Shown piece after piece: positions 15,134-24,119 of a DNA stretch of 37,338 nt; position 1 is the stretch's first letter; each line of letters begins with the position of its first letter. The position numbers were made by a program, and so were the translations under genes. Below the pieces are notes generated by a model. That model saw nothing but the letters and a program-made list of their open reading frames with translations. It was not told where the DNA came from and made no database searches. Origin of the DNA: Bacillota bacterium (GTDB lineage Bacteria; Bacillota; Clostridia; Oscillospirales; Oscillospiraceae); the NCBI GenBank assembly GCA_021200975.1, contig JAJQFT010000109.1, forward strand, positions 1-37,338. Direction: 5' to 3'.

Positions 15134-16324
15134 CTAATTTTTCCTTTCTTTATTGGTTAAAAAGTCGATTGCTTCCAGGGATTCTGGGGAAATTTCCGCC
15201 TTTTTCCCGTTTAATTGTTCCATTGTCATCTGCAAGCCCAGCAGCACCCCGCCGTCGAGGCTCTTGGCCGTCCGGCGGCGCAGCTTGTCCACGCCGGGAA
15301 AGTCGCGGCTCGGCTCGATATAGTCGGCAATATAGAGGATTTTTTCGAGCGTCGTCATGTTGGCCTTCCCGGTAGTGTGGCTGCGAATTGCGCTGACCAC
15401 GGCAGGATTTTCCCCGAATACCTCCTGTGCCGCCATCGCGCCGGTGAGAGCGTGGAGCGTTTTGACGTTGCGCGCGGAAAAATCATCCAGCCGCACACCA
15501 TACGCCCGGCACAGATTCAGCTGCAGGGGGCCATCCAGCGCTTTCGTAATGTCGTGCAGGAGCGCGGCGCGGGCGGCGTCCACCTCGCTCTCGCCGTACC
15601 GGCGCGCGAGCGCGACCGCCGCATCCCGGCAGCCCAGCACATGGGCAACGCGCCGCTCGTTGAGCAGGCGCACGACCGTCTTTTCCAGCGCCGGGAGCGG
15701 GAGATTCCGGTAGCTTTCGCCGGTGCCGTACAGGCCGTTTTCGCGGATATAAGCCTCTACCGCGGGGCTGAGCACCTCGTGCGCCGCGCGCAGAGCCAGC
15801 AGCCGCCGCACATCGGTGGAGCTGAGCGGAATGGCCTGATTGCGGCACAGGTACACCGTCGCGCCGCGCTTTTTCAGCCTCTTTCGCTGCTCGGCAAGCA
15901 TCTCGTCCTCTGCACGGTCGCCCCGGTGCAGGGCGGCTATCGAAGCATTGCGAAAAATTTCATCGGCACGCACCCATTGGTCAAGCTTCAGGAAGGCATC
16001 CGCGCCAACGAGCAAAATCAGCTCCGCGTTGGGATGCTCCCGCTTTAGCTGCGCCACGGTTTCCCATGTGTAGCTCACGCCCGCGCGGTGCAGCTCCAGA
16101 GCGCATACCTCCGCCTGCAGCATCGAGCCGAAGCACAGCCGCAGCATCTGCGCGCGTCGCTCCGCCCCGGCATCCTCCGCCGAAGCCTGCTTATTGGGCG
16201 CCAGATTTGCCGGGATTACGAGCAGCTTTGTCAGCCGCAGCTCCGAAATTGCCTGCGCCGCGGCCGTTAAATGTCCCAGATGCGGTGGGTTAAAGCTGCC
16301 GCCGAATATACCGATGCGCTCCAT
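15134..16324 (-). CDS. nadD: Fused nicotinate-nucleotide adenylyltransferase and YqeK-type HD hydrolase
   Basis: Residues 1 to about 200 are NadD, which forms deamido-NAD from nicotinate mononucleotide and ATP: GIFGGSFNPPHLGH (5-18) is the nucleotidyltransferase signature and PLSSTDVRRLL the ISSTDIR-like motif. From about residue 205 the protein continues without a stop into an HD-domain hydrolase of the YqeK family: RVAHVLGC (first metal His near 225), LLHDITK (HD near 256), RSHTTGK and ILYIADYIEPSR. YqeK enzymes split diadenosine tetraphosphate symmetrically. In many Firmicutes these are two adjacent genes; here they are one 396-residue polypeptide. AAGGAGAG lies before the ATG. yhbY ends 10 bases upstream and rsfS begins three bases downstream. 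Confidence 0.93.
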   Translation of the reverse strand: MERIGIFGGSFNPPHLGHLTAAAQAISELRLTKLLVIPANLAPNKQASAEDAGAERRAQMLRLCFGSMLQAEVCALELHRAGVSYTWETVAQLKREHPNAELILLVGADAFLKLDQWVRADEIFRNASIAALHRGDRAEDEMLAEQRKRLKKRGATVYLCRNQAIPLSSTDVRRLLALRAAHEVLSPAVEAYIRENGLYGTGESYRNLPLPALEKTVVRLLNERRVAHVLGCRDAAVALARRYGESEVDAARAALLHDITKALDGPLQLNLCRAYGVRLDDFSARNVKTLHALTGAMAAQEVFGENPAVVSAIRSHTTGKANMTTLEKILYIADYIEPSRDFPGVDKLRRRTAKSLDGGVLLGLQMTMEQLNGKKAEISPESLEAIDFLTNKERKN

Positions 16325-16334
16325 GCCGCTCTCC

Positions 16335-16805
16335 TTAATCCGAATCCTTCAGGCGCTGCTCCTTCGCGCGCGAGATTGCGCGGTCGATTGCCTGCTTCTT
16401 GAAATACTGGTCGCGCTCCTGCTTCTGCCGCTTTGCGGCTCTGCGCCGCACGCGAACAGCCTTGCGAACCGGGTCGGCCTTCGCCACCGGCACCTCCTTG
16501 CGCTTCGCGCGGCCGACGGCGTTGCGCTCGGCCTGACATTTCTCGCTGAAGCGGTACAGCACGAACTTCGTGCCAATCACGGCGACGCCCTCCGCGCCCG
16601 TTGCCTCGCATAGCGCGTCACAAACCTCCCGCGGGGTCTGGCAGGCGCCCTCCAGCACCTTGCCCTTGATCAGCTCACGGCTGGTGAGCAGAGCATCCGC
16701 CTCGGCCACAACATTTTCGGTAACGCCGAATTTGCCAATCAGCAGGGTCGTCGGCAGCCCGTTTGCCTTTGCGCGCAGCTGCGCGCGCTCTTTACTGGTC
16801 AGCAT
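16335..16805 (-). CDS. yhbY: YhbY-family (CRM domain) RNA-binding protein with basic tail
   Basis: Residues 1-97 form a CRM domain: MLTSKERAQLRAKANGL, LIGKFGVTENV with the GxxG-like loop, and the C-terminal strand VLYRFSEK. YhbY proteins bind pre-50S ribosomal particles. The remaining 60 residues are an Arg/Lys-rich tail (for example RVRRRAAKRQKQERDQY) that ordinary YhbY lacks. The ATG overlaps the end of rdgB by 14 bases. AAAGGAGG is only two bases from this ATG, so translation may instead rely on coupling, or on the CTG codon next to it; the start is thus slightly uncertain. It is part of the smc operon. Confidence 0.88.
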   Translation of the reverse strand: MLTSKERAQLRAKANGLPTTLLIGKFGVTENVVAEADALLTSRELIKGKVLEGACQTPREVCDALCEATGAEGVAVIGTKFVLYRFSEKCQAERNAVGRAKRKEVPVAKADPVRKAVRVRRRAAKRQKQERDQYFKKQAIDRAISRAKEQRLKDSD

Positions 16806-17397
16806 AGCCAGCCTCCTTTAATTTTTCCTCCAATTTTTGCAGGGCGACCGCCCGGTGCGATACGCGGTTTTTCTCCTGCGCCGTCAGTTCGGCAAAGGCC
16901 TTCCCCAGCGGCGGATAATAGAAAATCGGGTCGTAGCCGAAGCCGCCCTCCCCCACCGGCGCGCGCAGCAGCTCCCCGTGCACTTCGCCGCGAACCTGTA
17001 ATTGTCGCCCATCGGGGCACAGCAGGGTAATCACGCAGACGAACTGCGCCTGTCGGCTGCCATCCGGGATTGCCTGCGCATTGCGCAGCAGCAGCTCCAG
17101 CCGCCCCCAGTCGTCAAGGCTCTCGTCGAAGCCATAGCGGGCGGAGTAGATGCCCGGCTCGCCGCCGAGCGCGTCCACACAGATTCCGGAGTCGTCCGCC
17201 AGCGCACCCAGCCCCGTCGCTTCCATCGCAGCCTTTGCCTTTAGATAGGAATTTTCCTCAAAGCTCGCGCCGGTTTCCTCCACGTCCAGCCGGATCCCCA
17301 GCTCGGAGGGCAGAACCAGCTCAAGACCATATTTTTCGGTAATCTCGCGAATCTCCCGCAATTTATGGGCATTTTGGCTTGCCAAAACTACTTTCAT
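16792..17397 (-). CDS. rdgB: XTP/dITP diphosphatase (non-canonical purine NTP pyrophosphatase)
   Basis: Cleaves inosine and xanthosine triphosphates to monophosphates so that they do not enter DNA or RNA. The 201 residues carry the HAM1/RdgB signatures: VLASQNAHKLREI (4-16), FEENSYLKA, ADDSG (67-71), LGGEPGIYSARY (77-88), GEGGFGYDPIF and the C-terminal SHRAVALQKL. GGGGAAG precedes the ATG at 17397; this start gives the normal family N-terminus. It lies 13 bases after ftsY and overlaps yhbY. Confidence 0.95.
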   Translation of the reverse strand: MKVVLASQNAHKLREIREITEKYGLELVLPSELGIRLDVEETGASFEENSYLKAKAAMEATGLGALADDSGICVDALGGEPGIYSARYGFDESLDDWGRLELLLRNAQAIPDGSRQAQFVCVITLLCPDGRQLQVRGEVHGELLRAPVGEGGFGYDPIFYYPPLGKAFAELTAQEKNRVSHRAVALQKLEEKLKEAGYADQ

Positions 17398-17410
17398 GCT
17401 TCCCCAATCC

Positions 17411-18316
17411 TCACAGCAGCGCATCGACAAATTCGCGCGGCCGGAATTCCATCAAATCCTCCGCCTGCTCGCCGACGCCGACATATTTCACCGGGATTTG
17501 CAGGCTGTCCGCCACAGCTATGACGATGCCGCCCTTGGCCGTGCCGTCGAGCTTTGTCAGCGCAATGCCCGTAACGCCCGCAATCTGCTGGAAGGTTTTC
17601 GCCTGAATCAGGCCGTTCTGCCCGGTCGTGCCGTCGAGCACCAGCAGCACCTCGCGGCTCGCGTCGGGCAGCTCCCGCTCCACAATCCGGCTGATTTTGC
17701 CCAGCTCGTTCATCAGATTCTGCTTGTTGTGCAGCCGCCCGGCGGTGTCGATGAGGATCACATCCACATTTCTCGCCCGCGCGGCCTGAATGCCGTCGTA
17801 GACCACGGCGGCGGGGTCTGCTCCCTCGTGCTGGCGCACGATATCCGCCCCCGCGCGACCCGCCCAGATTTCCAGCTGGTCGGCGGCCGCGGCGCGGAAG
17901 GTATCGCCCGCAACAAGCAGCACCCTCTTGCCCTGCCTGCCAAGCTGGGCGGCAATCTTACCGATGGTGGTGGTCTTGCCCACGCCGTTCACGCCAATCA
18001 CCAGCACCACGCTGGGCTTGGTATCGAGCTTCAGCGCGGAGTCGCCAACGCTGACCATCTCGGTGAGAATCTCCTTCAGAGCCTCCTTCGCCTCCTCAGG
18101 CGTCTTCAGCCCCTGCGCGCGCACGGCCTGCCGCAGCCGCTCAACGGCCTTGGCCGCGGTTTCCACGCCGAGGTCGGCAAGGATCAGGCTCTCCTCCAGC
18201 TCGTCGTAGAAATCGTCATCAAGCCTGTGAAAGCCCGAAAATACGCTGCCGAGCGTGGAGGCCATCGCGTCGCGGGTCTTGGTCAGACCCGCCTTAATTT
18301 TTTCGAAAAATCCCAT
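17411..18316 (-). CDS. ftsY: Signal recognition particle receptor FtsY
   Basis: The SRP receptor GTPase that docks ribosomes translating membrane proteins. The short N-terminus (residues 1-30, [18 protein letters not shown]) is the compact Firmicute form without the long acidic A domain. The N domain follows to about 100. The G domain has the P-loop GVNGVGKTT (108-116), [16 protein letters not shown] (190-194), TKLD (254-257) and the closing GVGEQAEDL. Length 301, normal. AAGGAG lies five bases upstream of the ATG. It follows smc by nine bases, a standard Firmicute arrangement. Confidence 0.97.
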   Translation of the reverse strand: MGFFEKIKAGLTKTRDAMASTLGSVFSGFHRLDDDFYDELEESLILADLGVETAAKAVERLRQAVRAQGLKTPEEAKEALKEILTEMVSVGDSALKLDTKPSVVLVIGVNGVGKTTTIGKIAAQLGRQGKRVLLVAGDTFRAAAADQLEIWAGRAGADIVRQHEGADPAAVVYDGIQAARARNVDVILIDTAGRLHNKQNLMNELGKISRIVERELPDASREVLLVLDGTTGQNGLIQAKTFQQIAGVTGIALTKLDGTAKGGIVIAVADSLQIPVKYVGVGEQAEDLMEFRPREFVDALL

Positions 18317-18325
18317 AATAACTCC

Positions 18326-21300
18326 TTATTCCACAATTCCGAGAGCTTCCTCCATCTGATTCAGGTCGAGCCGCAGCAGCTTGCTCACGCCCTGCTCGGC
18401 CATCGTGACGCCGTAGAGCACATCGGAGGCCTCCATCGTGCCGCGGCGGTGCGTTATAACAATAAACTGCGTTTTCTGGCTGAGGTTGCGCAGGTAGGTA
18501 GCGAAACGCTCCACATTGCGGTCGTCAAGCGCGGCGTCAATCTCATCAAGCATACAAAACGGCGTGGGGCGCACCTTCAGGATGGCAAAGTAGAGCGCGA
18601 TTGCGACGAACGCCTTCTCGCCGCCGGAGAGCAGCGTCAGGGTCTTAATCTGCTTGCCGGGCGGCTGCACACGGATTTCGATGCCGCATTCCAGCGGATG
18701 CTCCGCGTCCTCCAGAATCAGGCGACCCTTGCCGCCACCGAACATTTCCGTGAAGGTTTCACTGAAATAGCGGTCGATTTTCCCAAATTCCTCCACAAAA
18801 ATGCTCGTCATTTCCCGGGTAATGTCGCGGACGATGCCCTCCAAATCCCGCTTGGAGGTAAGCACGTCGTCGCGCTGGTCGGATAGGTAGGTGTAGCGCT
18901 CGAGCACGCGCTCGTATTCCTCAATCGCGCCGAGATTCGGCACGCCGAGCAGCGAAATCTTTCGCTTCAGTGAGGCAATTTCGCGGTTGGCCGCCGCGGC
19001 GGATTCCACCTTGCCGCGGAATTTTTCCGCCGTGCCGGGAGTGAGGCCGTAGTTATCCCAAAGCTTATCGGCAATCTGCTTCTCCTCCATCTGGGAGGTG
19101 AGCTTCTTCTGCTCGAGCAGGGCGCAGGCGCGCTCCATATTCAGGATGTCCTTGTTCTTCTCCTGCGCTTCGCGCTCGGAGCGGGTCTTGCTTGCCTCTG
19201 CCTCGGCGCGCTCGGTGAAGATGCGCTGCATCGCGCGCTTCTGGCGCTCAGCGGAGGCATCGTTTTCCTCCTGCGTGTGCAAAAGCTCGGCAATCTGCTT
19301 CTCCAGCCGGGCAATTTCCTGCCGGAACGATTCGGCAAGCGCCTGCTTCTGGTCCTGATCGCCCACAATGCTCTGGCGCAGCTTCTCGAGGTCGTCGATA
19401 TGCGAGCGGGCGGTTTCGGCTTGCGCCTCCAGCGCGGCAATCTCCGCCCGGCGGTCAGCCATTTTCTCCTGCAGGGCGTCCGCCCGGGAGGCCGCGTCGG
19501 TGCGGCTGTTTTCCAGCGTATCCAGCTGCTGCTGAACATCGCTCAGCTGTGCGCGGAGCATCTCAAGCTGCGCTTGGAGCGCGCCCCATCGCTCCCGGTC
19601 GGAAGCCGCGCGCGTGTGCAGCGCCTTCTGCTCCTCGCGCGCCGCGCTCTGCGCGCTCAGGACGGCCTGCAGGAGGATTTCCTCCTGTTTCTCCTGCCCT
19701 TGCAGGCGCAGCACACAATCCTCCGCCGTGCGAAGCTGTTCGCGCGCAGCGTCCATCTGGAAGCCGACCTCGTCGGCAAGGCGTTTGGCCTCCCGCAGCT
19801 CGGCGTCCAGCCTGTCGCATTGCTCGCGCAGCGTCTTTTCCTGTGCGGTGAGCTTCTCCAGCTCGTTGGCGCGGCTCAGCAGACCCGCCTCGCGGCTTAC
19901 AGCGCCGCCGGTCATCGAGCCGCCGGGGTTCATAACCTGCCCATCAAGGGTGACGATTTTGAATCGATTGTGGTATGCCTTGGCCATTGCGATGGCGGCG
20001 TCGAGATCCCGCACGATCACCGTGCGGCCCAGAAGGTTCTCCACAATGCCGGCATACTGCGCATCGGACGACACCAGCTGCGAGGCGATGCCCACAAAGC
20101 CCCGGCAGCTCTCCAGCCCGGCTTCGCCGAGCCGCCGCCCCTGCACGCTGGTGAGCGGCAGGAAAGTCGCGCGGCCGCCGCCGCTGCGCTTGAGATAGTC
20201 AATTGCCGCCTTGGCGTCCTGCTCGCTGGATACCACGAGCTGCTGCATCGCGCCGCCCAAGGCAATCTCGATGGCAACGGTATAGGCGTCCTCGGTGCGG
20301 ATCAGGCGGGAAACCGGCCCGTGGATGCCGCGCAGCGCACCGCGCTGCGACTGCTGCATCACAAGGCGGACGGACTTCTGATAGCTGTCGAAATCCCGCT
20401 CCATCGCCTGGAATACGCGCACCTTTGCGGAAATTCCGTCCAGCTGCGCGGTCTGCTGCCGCAGCTGCGCGTCCAAATCGTCGCGCCGCTTGCAGCGGGT
20501 ATTGAGCCGCAGGGTGTAGCCGGCGATGGCATTGTTCGCAGCGGTCACATCCTCCTGCGCCTGCTTCAGCTCGCGGCGGCAGCGGTCAAGCGCGCTGCGC
20601 GCCGCCTGCTCTCTTTCGCACCCCGCGTCGAGGTCGACCTGCAATTCCAAATCGCGCACATTCGCGCGCTCCATCGCCTCAGCGAGGGAATTGCGCTCCG
20701 CCTCGCGCCCGGCGCTGTCGGCCACCAGTGAGTTCTGCCGGCCACGCAGCTCCAGAAACTGCTTGGTTATGCCCTGCGCCGAGGCGGTTATGGCAGAAAA
20801 TTCCTGCTGCGCGTCGCCAAGCTCCGCCCTCTTGCCCGAAAGGGACTCCCCAATCGCGGCAATCTGGCACTCGGCCGCGGAAATCTGCTCGGCCAGGCTC
20901 CCCGCGCGGCTCTCGCTGCCCTTGCGCTCCTGCTCAAGGCGGGCGATATTGGCGCTGTGATTCTCCACATTCCCGCGCAGGACGGCCACCTGCCCGTCGA
21001 GCTGCTGATGCGTGGCCTCCAGCAGATTCACCTTTTCGCGGGCGGTATCCAGCTCGCCGTCCTTTTCCCGCAGGGCGGCGGCGAAATCCTCCGCGCGCGC
21101 ATAGAGCTTCTCCAAATCCTCGTGCGCCTGCTTCAGCACGAAAGCCGCGGAGGCATAGTCCTCCTCCGCCTTTTTTGCGGCGGCGCCGAGCTTATCGAGG
21201 CTTTCCAGCCACAGCGCAACCTCCGCACTCTGCAATTCGTCCTTGAGCGCGAGGTACTGCTTGGCCTTCTCGGATTGCTTCTTCAGCGGCTCCAGCTGCA

Positions 21301-21898
21301 GCTCCAGCTCGGAGACCTTGTCCCCGATGCGCAGGAGGTTGTCCTCCGTCTTGGCCAGCTGCCGCTCGGTTTCCTCCTTGCGGTGGCGGTACTTGGAAAT
21401 CCCGGCGGCCTCCTCGAAAATCTCCCGGCGGTCGCCGCTTTTCAGGGCGAGGATCTCGTCGATCCGCCCCTGCCCGATGTTGGAGTAGCCCTCCCGGCCG
21501 AGGCCGGTATCCATGAACATCTCGTTGATGTCCCGCAGGCGGGCGGACTGGCGGTTGATATAGTACTCGCTGTCCCCGGAGCGGTAGTAGCGCCGGGTAA
21601 CCATCACCTCGTCCGCGTCGTATAGAAGGGCGCGGTCGGAATTGTCCAGCGTGAGCGTCGCCTCCGCAAAGCCGAGCGCGGGGCGCTTCTGCGTGCCGCC
21701 GAAGATGACATCCTCCATCTTCGCGCCGCGCAGCGTCTTGGTGCTCTGCTCGCCAAGGACCCAGAGGATTGCATCGGAAATATTCGATTTTCCCGACCCG
21801 TTTGGGCCGACAATGGCAGTGATTTCGTCGCCGAAGCGAATCAGCGTCTTATCCGGGAAGGACTTAAATCCCTGCACCTGCAACGATTTTAGATACAC
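18326..21898 (-). CDS. smc: Chromosome segregation protein SMC
   Basis: The ring-forming ATPase of the bacterial condensin, 1190 residues. The N-terminal head has Walker A GPNGSGKSN (31-39). Two long Glu/Gln/Ala-rich coiled coils flank the hinge at about 515-650, which contains GIHGPVSRLI and later NPGGSMTGGA, both typical hinge features. The C-terminal head has the LLSGGEKAFVAIALYF signature (near 1085) and Walker B FCMLDEIDAALDD (near 1115). The start is a GTG at 21898 with GAGG eight bases before; no better start exists. The gene opens the large minus-strand operon and has its own promoter at 21930-21958. ScpA and ScpB are not in the window. Confidence 0.97.
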   Translation of the reverse strand: MYLKSLQVQGFKSFPDKTLIRFGDEITAIVGPNGSGKSNISDAILWVLGEQSTKTLRGAKMEDVIFGGTQKRPALGFAEATLTLDNSDRALLYDADEVMVTRRYYRSGDSEYYINRQSARLRDINEMFMDTGLGREGYSNIGQGRIDEILALKSGDRREIFEEAAGISKYRHRKEETERQLAKTEDNLLRIGDKVSELELQLEPLKKQSEKAKQYLALKDELQSAEVALWLESLDKLGAAAKKAEEDYASAAFVLKQAHEDLEKLYARAEDFAAALREKDGELDTAREKVNLLEATHQQLDGQVAVLRGNVENHSANIARLEQERKGSESRAGSLAEQISAAECQIAAIGESLSGKRAELGDAQQEFSAITASAQGITKQFLELRGRQNSLVADSAGREAERNSLAEAMERANVRDLELQVDLDAGCEREQAARSALDRCRRELKQAQEDVTAANNAIAGYTLRLNTRCKRRDDLDAQLRQQTAQLDGISAKVRVFQAMERDFDSYQKSVRLVMQQSQRGALRGIHGPVSRLIRTEDAYTVAIEIALGGAMQQLVVSSEQDAKAAIDYLKRSGGGRATFLPLTSVQGRRLGEAGLESCRGFVGIASQLVSSDAQYAGIVENLLGRTVIVRDLDAAIAMAKAYHNRFKIVTLDGQVMNPGGSMTGGAVSREAGLLSRANELEKLTAQEKTLREQCDRLDAELREAKRLADEVGFQMDAAREQLRTAEDCVLRLQGQEKQEEILLQAVLSAQSAAREEQKALHTRAASDRERWGALQAQLEMLRAQLSDVQQQLDTLENSRTDAASRADALQEKMADRRAEIAALEAQAETARSHIDDLEKLRQSIVGDQDQKQALAESFRQEIARLEKQIAELLHTQEENDASAERQKRAMQRIFTERAEAEASKTRSEREAQEKNKDILNMERACALLEQKKLTSQMEEKQIADKLWDNYGLTPGTAEKFRGKVESAAAANREIASLKRKISLLGVPNLGAIEEYERVLERYTYLSDQRDDVLTSKRDLEGIVRDITREMTSIFVEEFGKIDRYFSETFTEMFGGGKGRLILEDAEHPLECGIEIRVQPPGKQIKTLTLLSGGEKAFVAIALYFAILKVRPTPFCMLDEIDAALDDRNVERFATYLRNLSQKTQFIVITHRRGTMEASDVLYGVTMAEQGVSKLLRLDLNQMEEALGIVE

Positions 21899-21929
21899 GG
21901 CAAAACCTCAAAGAAAAATCTATCGCTTT

Positions 21930-21958
21930 ATTATAGCCTCTTTTGTGTGCAAATGCAA
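21930..21958 (-). promoter_or_regulatory. Promoter of the smc-leuS operon
   Basis: On the minus strand TTGCAT (21953-21958) and TATAAT (21930-21935) are 17 bases apart, 31 bases before the GTG of smc. It is the only clear promoter for the seven genes down to leuS. Confidence 0.82.
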
Positions 21959-22005
21959 GAATTTCTTTTTCATTTTGCGCGAAAAGGAAATTTCAACCGG
22001 CGCGC

Positions 22006-22034
22006 TTGCTTTTCCCGCCTGAATCTGCTATACT
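22006..22034 (+). promoter_or_regulatory. Promoter of the zinc-ribbon/ferredoxin pair
   Basis: TTGCTT (22006-22011) and TATACT (22029-22034) are 17 bases apart, just ahead of AAGGAGGG (22043-22050). Confidence 0.75.
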
Positions 22035-22057
22035 CTTGCCAGAAGGAGGGATGCGCC

Positions 22058-22309
22058 ATGCTGGAAGGCTGCCAGGGGAAGCCCCGAACCCCCACCATCA
22101 TCGAGAAAATCTGCCCCGTATGCGGCAACCTGATCGAGATGTTCTCGATAGACACGCAGATGGCCTGCGAGGTCTGCGGCTTCGTTGCCTATAACGATTC
22201 ACTCAGCTGCGTGCAGTGGTGCAAATATGCCAAGCAATGCGTGGGCGAGGAAATGTACGCGCACATGATGGAGATCGCGGCGAACCAAAAGAGGAGAGAA
22301 GCGGAATGA
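22058..22309 (+). CDS. Small zinc-ribbon/Cys-cluster protein (83 aa)
   Basis: This 83-residue soluble protein has two CxxC pairs (CPVCG at 19-23, CEVCG at 37-41) forming a zinc ribbon, then a second set SCVQWCKYAKQCVGEE (Cys51, Cys55, Cys61) that could hold another metal or an iron-sulfur site. A similar CxxWCKYA-x-x-C tail occurs in small proteins and at the ends of some HD-domain proteins of anaerobes; no function is established that I can name. The ATG at 22058 is seven bases after AAGGAGGG. Its stop overlaps the start of the ferredoxin-like gene (ATGA), so the two are translationally coupled and probably work together. Confidence 0.75.
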   Translation: MLEGCQGKPRTPTIIEKICPVCGNLIEMFSIDTQMACEVCGFVAYNDSLSCVQWCKYAKQCVGEEMYAHMMEIAANQKRREAE

Positions 22310-22911
22310 TTCGGAAAATCGTGAAAATCGACCGGCAAAAATGCAACGGCTGCGGCCTGTGCGTGCGCACCTGCCACGAGGGCGCCATCGCACTGGTAGA
22401 CGGCAAGGCGGCGCTGACGCGGGAGGCCTCCTGCGACGGATTGGGCTACTGCCTGCCCGCCTGCCCCGCCGGGGCGATTTCCTTTGAGGAACGGGAGGCT
22501 CCCCCCTGCTGCAAAGTCGAACCCGGCCCGCAGCGGCAATGGCCGGTTCAGCTCCGGCTTGCTCCGGCGCAGGCGCCGCACTACGCGAACGCGCATCTGC
22601 TGATTGCCGCCGACTGCACGGCCTACACCCGCGAAAGCTTCCACAGCGATTTCCTGCGCGAGCGGGTAGCGCTGGTCGGCTGTCCGAAGCTCGACAGCGT
22701 GGATTACAGCGAGAAGCTTGCCGCTATTTTCACACAAAACGACCCCGCCTCCGTCACCCTCGTGCGGATGCTTGTTCCCTGCTGCGGCGGCTTGGAGGTG
22801 GCGGTGAAGCGGGCAATCGCGGCAAGCAGGAAAAAGCTGCCGCTGCGAATCGTGACGCTCTCTACCGGCGGTGAAATCATCAACGAGCGAAGCATCCGCT
22901 CCGCGCAATAA
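22306..22911 (+). CDS. 4Fe-4S ferredoxin-type protein with C-terminal Cys-containing domain
   Basis: A 201-residue protein. The first 60 residues form a bacterial ferredoxin fold: CNGCGLCVRTC (Cys13, 16, 19, 23) followed by CDGLGYCLPACPAGAI (Cys43, 49, 53). In the second motif the usual second Cys is Leu46, so that cluster has only three Cys ligands unless another residue helps. Residues about 85-201 form a further domain with conserved-looking Cys positions (ADCTAYT, VGCPKLD, VPCCGG) and no transmembrane helix. It is likely an electron carrier or part of a redox enzyme; the partner is not identified, though an FAD oxidoreductase lies next door. Coupled to the zinc-ribbon gene by a four-base overlap. 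Confidence 0.8.
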   Translation: MIRKIVKIDRQKCNGCGLCVRTCHEGAIALVDGKAALTREASCDGLGYCLPACPAGAISFEEREAPPCCKVEPGPQRQWPVQLRLAPAQAPHYANAHLLIAADCTAYTRESFHSDFLRERVALVGCPKLDSVDYSEKLAAIFTQNDPASVTLVRMLVPCCGGLEVAVKRAIAASRKKLPLRIVTLSTGGEIINERSIRSAQ

Positions 22912-22916
22912 GCTTA

Positions 22917-22946
22917 GCGCCGCCCCGTGCGGCGCGCGTATTTTTT
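22917..22946 (+). terminator. Terminator after the ferredoxin-like gene
   Basis: GCGCCGC (22917-22923) pairs with GCGGCGC (22929-22935) around a five-base loop, with a T6 run a few bases later (22941-22946). Confidence 0.6.
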
Positions 22947-22988
22947 GCTCCCTTTTGGACATCCTGAGGGAGAAATGAGGGATGCCGG

Positions 22989-24119
22989 ATGCAATCGATT
23001 TGGGAGGACGCGCCGATGCCGCGCTTCCCCGCGCTGGAGCGGGACATCTGCACCGACACGCTGGTAATTGGCGGCGGCCTTTGCGGCCTGCTCTGCGCTC
23101 ATGCGCTCACGCAGGCGGGCGCGGACTGCGTGACCGTAGAGGCAGGCAGCGTGTGCAGCGGTGTGACGGGTCGCAGCACCGCGAAAATCACCTCCCAGCA
23201 TGGGCTTTGCTACCACACAATCGCCAATCGCTTCGGCCTCGCGGCGGCGAAGCAGTACCTGCAAGCACAGGATGCCGCCGTGCTGGAGCTATCGCGCCTA
23301 TGCGCGCAAACCGACTGCGACTATGAAAGGCGCAGCCTGAGCGTATACAGTCTTCGCAGTCGTGCAGAGGCGGCGCAGGAGGCGGCGATTCTGGCAAAAT
23401 TGGGGCGTCCGGCGGTCTTTTCCGAAACGGCTCCGCTTCCTTTCCCTGTAGCCGGGGTGGTGACGGTGGAGAATCAGGCGCAGTTTCACCCGCGTAAATT
23501 CGCCGCCGCGATCGCCGCGCCGCTGCGGATTTACGAGCGCACGAAGGTGCGCGCTCTTGTGGGAACCACGGCCGTGACGGACGGCGGAAGCATAAACGCA
23601 AGGAACATTATTGTCGCGACGCACTTTCCATTTCTCAATAAGCATGGTCTGTACCCGCTCAAGCTCTACCAGCACCGCTCCTATGTGCTGGCGCTGAAGG
23701 GCGCGCCGCAGCCGGACGGTATGTATGTTGACGCAGCGTCGAGCGGGCTGAGCTTCCGCGGCGCCGGAGAACTGCTCCTGCTGGGCGGCGGCGGGCACCG
23801 AACCGGCAAGAGCGGCGGCAACTGGGCGGCGCTGCGCAACTTCGCCGCGCGCTACGCTCCCCATGCCGAGGAGGTCTGCCACTGGGCGACGCAGGACTGC
23901 ATGAGCCTCGACGGCCTGCCCTATATCGGCCGCTACAGCGCGCGCACCGAGGGGCTATATGTGGCGACGGGCTTTAGCAAGTGGGGCATGAGCTCCTCGA
24001 TGGTAGCAGCTACGCTGCTGCGCGACCTGCTGCTAGGGAGGCAAACGCCCGCCGCACGGCTATTCGACCCCTCGCGCAGCCTCCTGCATCCGCAGCTGGC
24101 AGTCAACGCATGGGAGTAG
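22989..24119 (+). CDS. FAD-dependent oxidoreductase (DadA/glycine-oxidase fold), originally Rieske-linked
   Basis: A 376-residue flavoprotein. The dinucleotide-binding motif TLVIGGGLCGLLCA (24-37) follows a short N-terminus, then GVTGRSTAKITSQH near 58-71, and a C-terminal FAD contact region (DGLPYIGRYS, then ATGFSKWGMSSS) typical of the family whose members carry a C-terminal Rieske [2Fe-2S] domain. GAGGG lies before the ATG at 22989. The protein ends at a TAG (24117-24119), directly after the family's FAD domain; in-frame codons beyond the stop still encode Rieske-like sequence (see next entry). The flavin part is intact, so it may still act as a dehydrogenase. The substrate is unknown. Confidence 0.85.
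   Translation: MQSIWEDAPMPRFPALERDICTDTLVIGGGLCGLLCAHALTQAGADCVTVEAGSVCSGVTGRSTAKITSQHGLCYHTIANRFGLAAAKQYLQAQDAAVLELSRLCAQTDCDYERRSLSVYSLRSRAEAAQEAAILAKLGRPAVFSETAPLPFPVAGVVTVENQAQFHPRKFAAAIAAPLRIYERTKVRALVGTTAVTDGGSINARNIIVATHFPFLNKHGLYPLKLYQHRSYVLALKGAPQPDGMYVDAASSGLSFRGAGELLLLGGGGHRTGKSGGNWAALRNFAARYAPHAEEVCHWATQDCMSLDGLPYIGRYSARTEGLYVATGFSKWGMSSSMVAATLLRDLLLGRQTPAARLFDPSRSLLHPQLAVNAWE

Noticed and set aside
19277-20731. Plus-strand frame of 484 codons opposite smc
   Set aside because: Shadow of the smc coiled coil; composition is Leu/Arg/Ala-rich without motifs and smc is unmistakable on the other strand.
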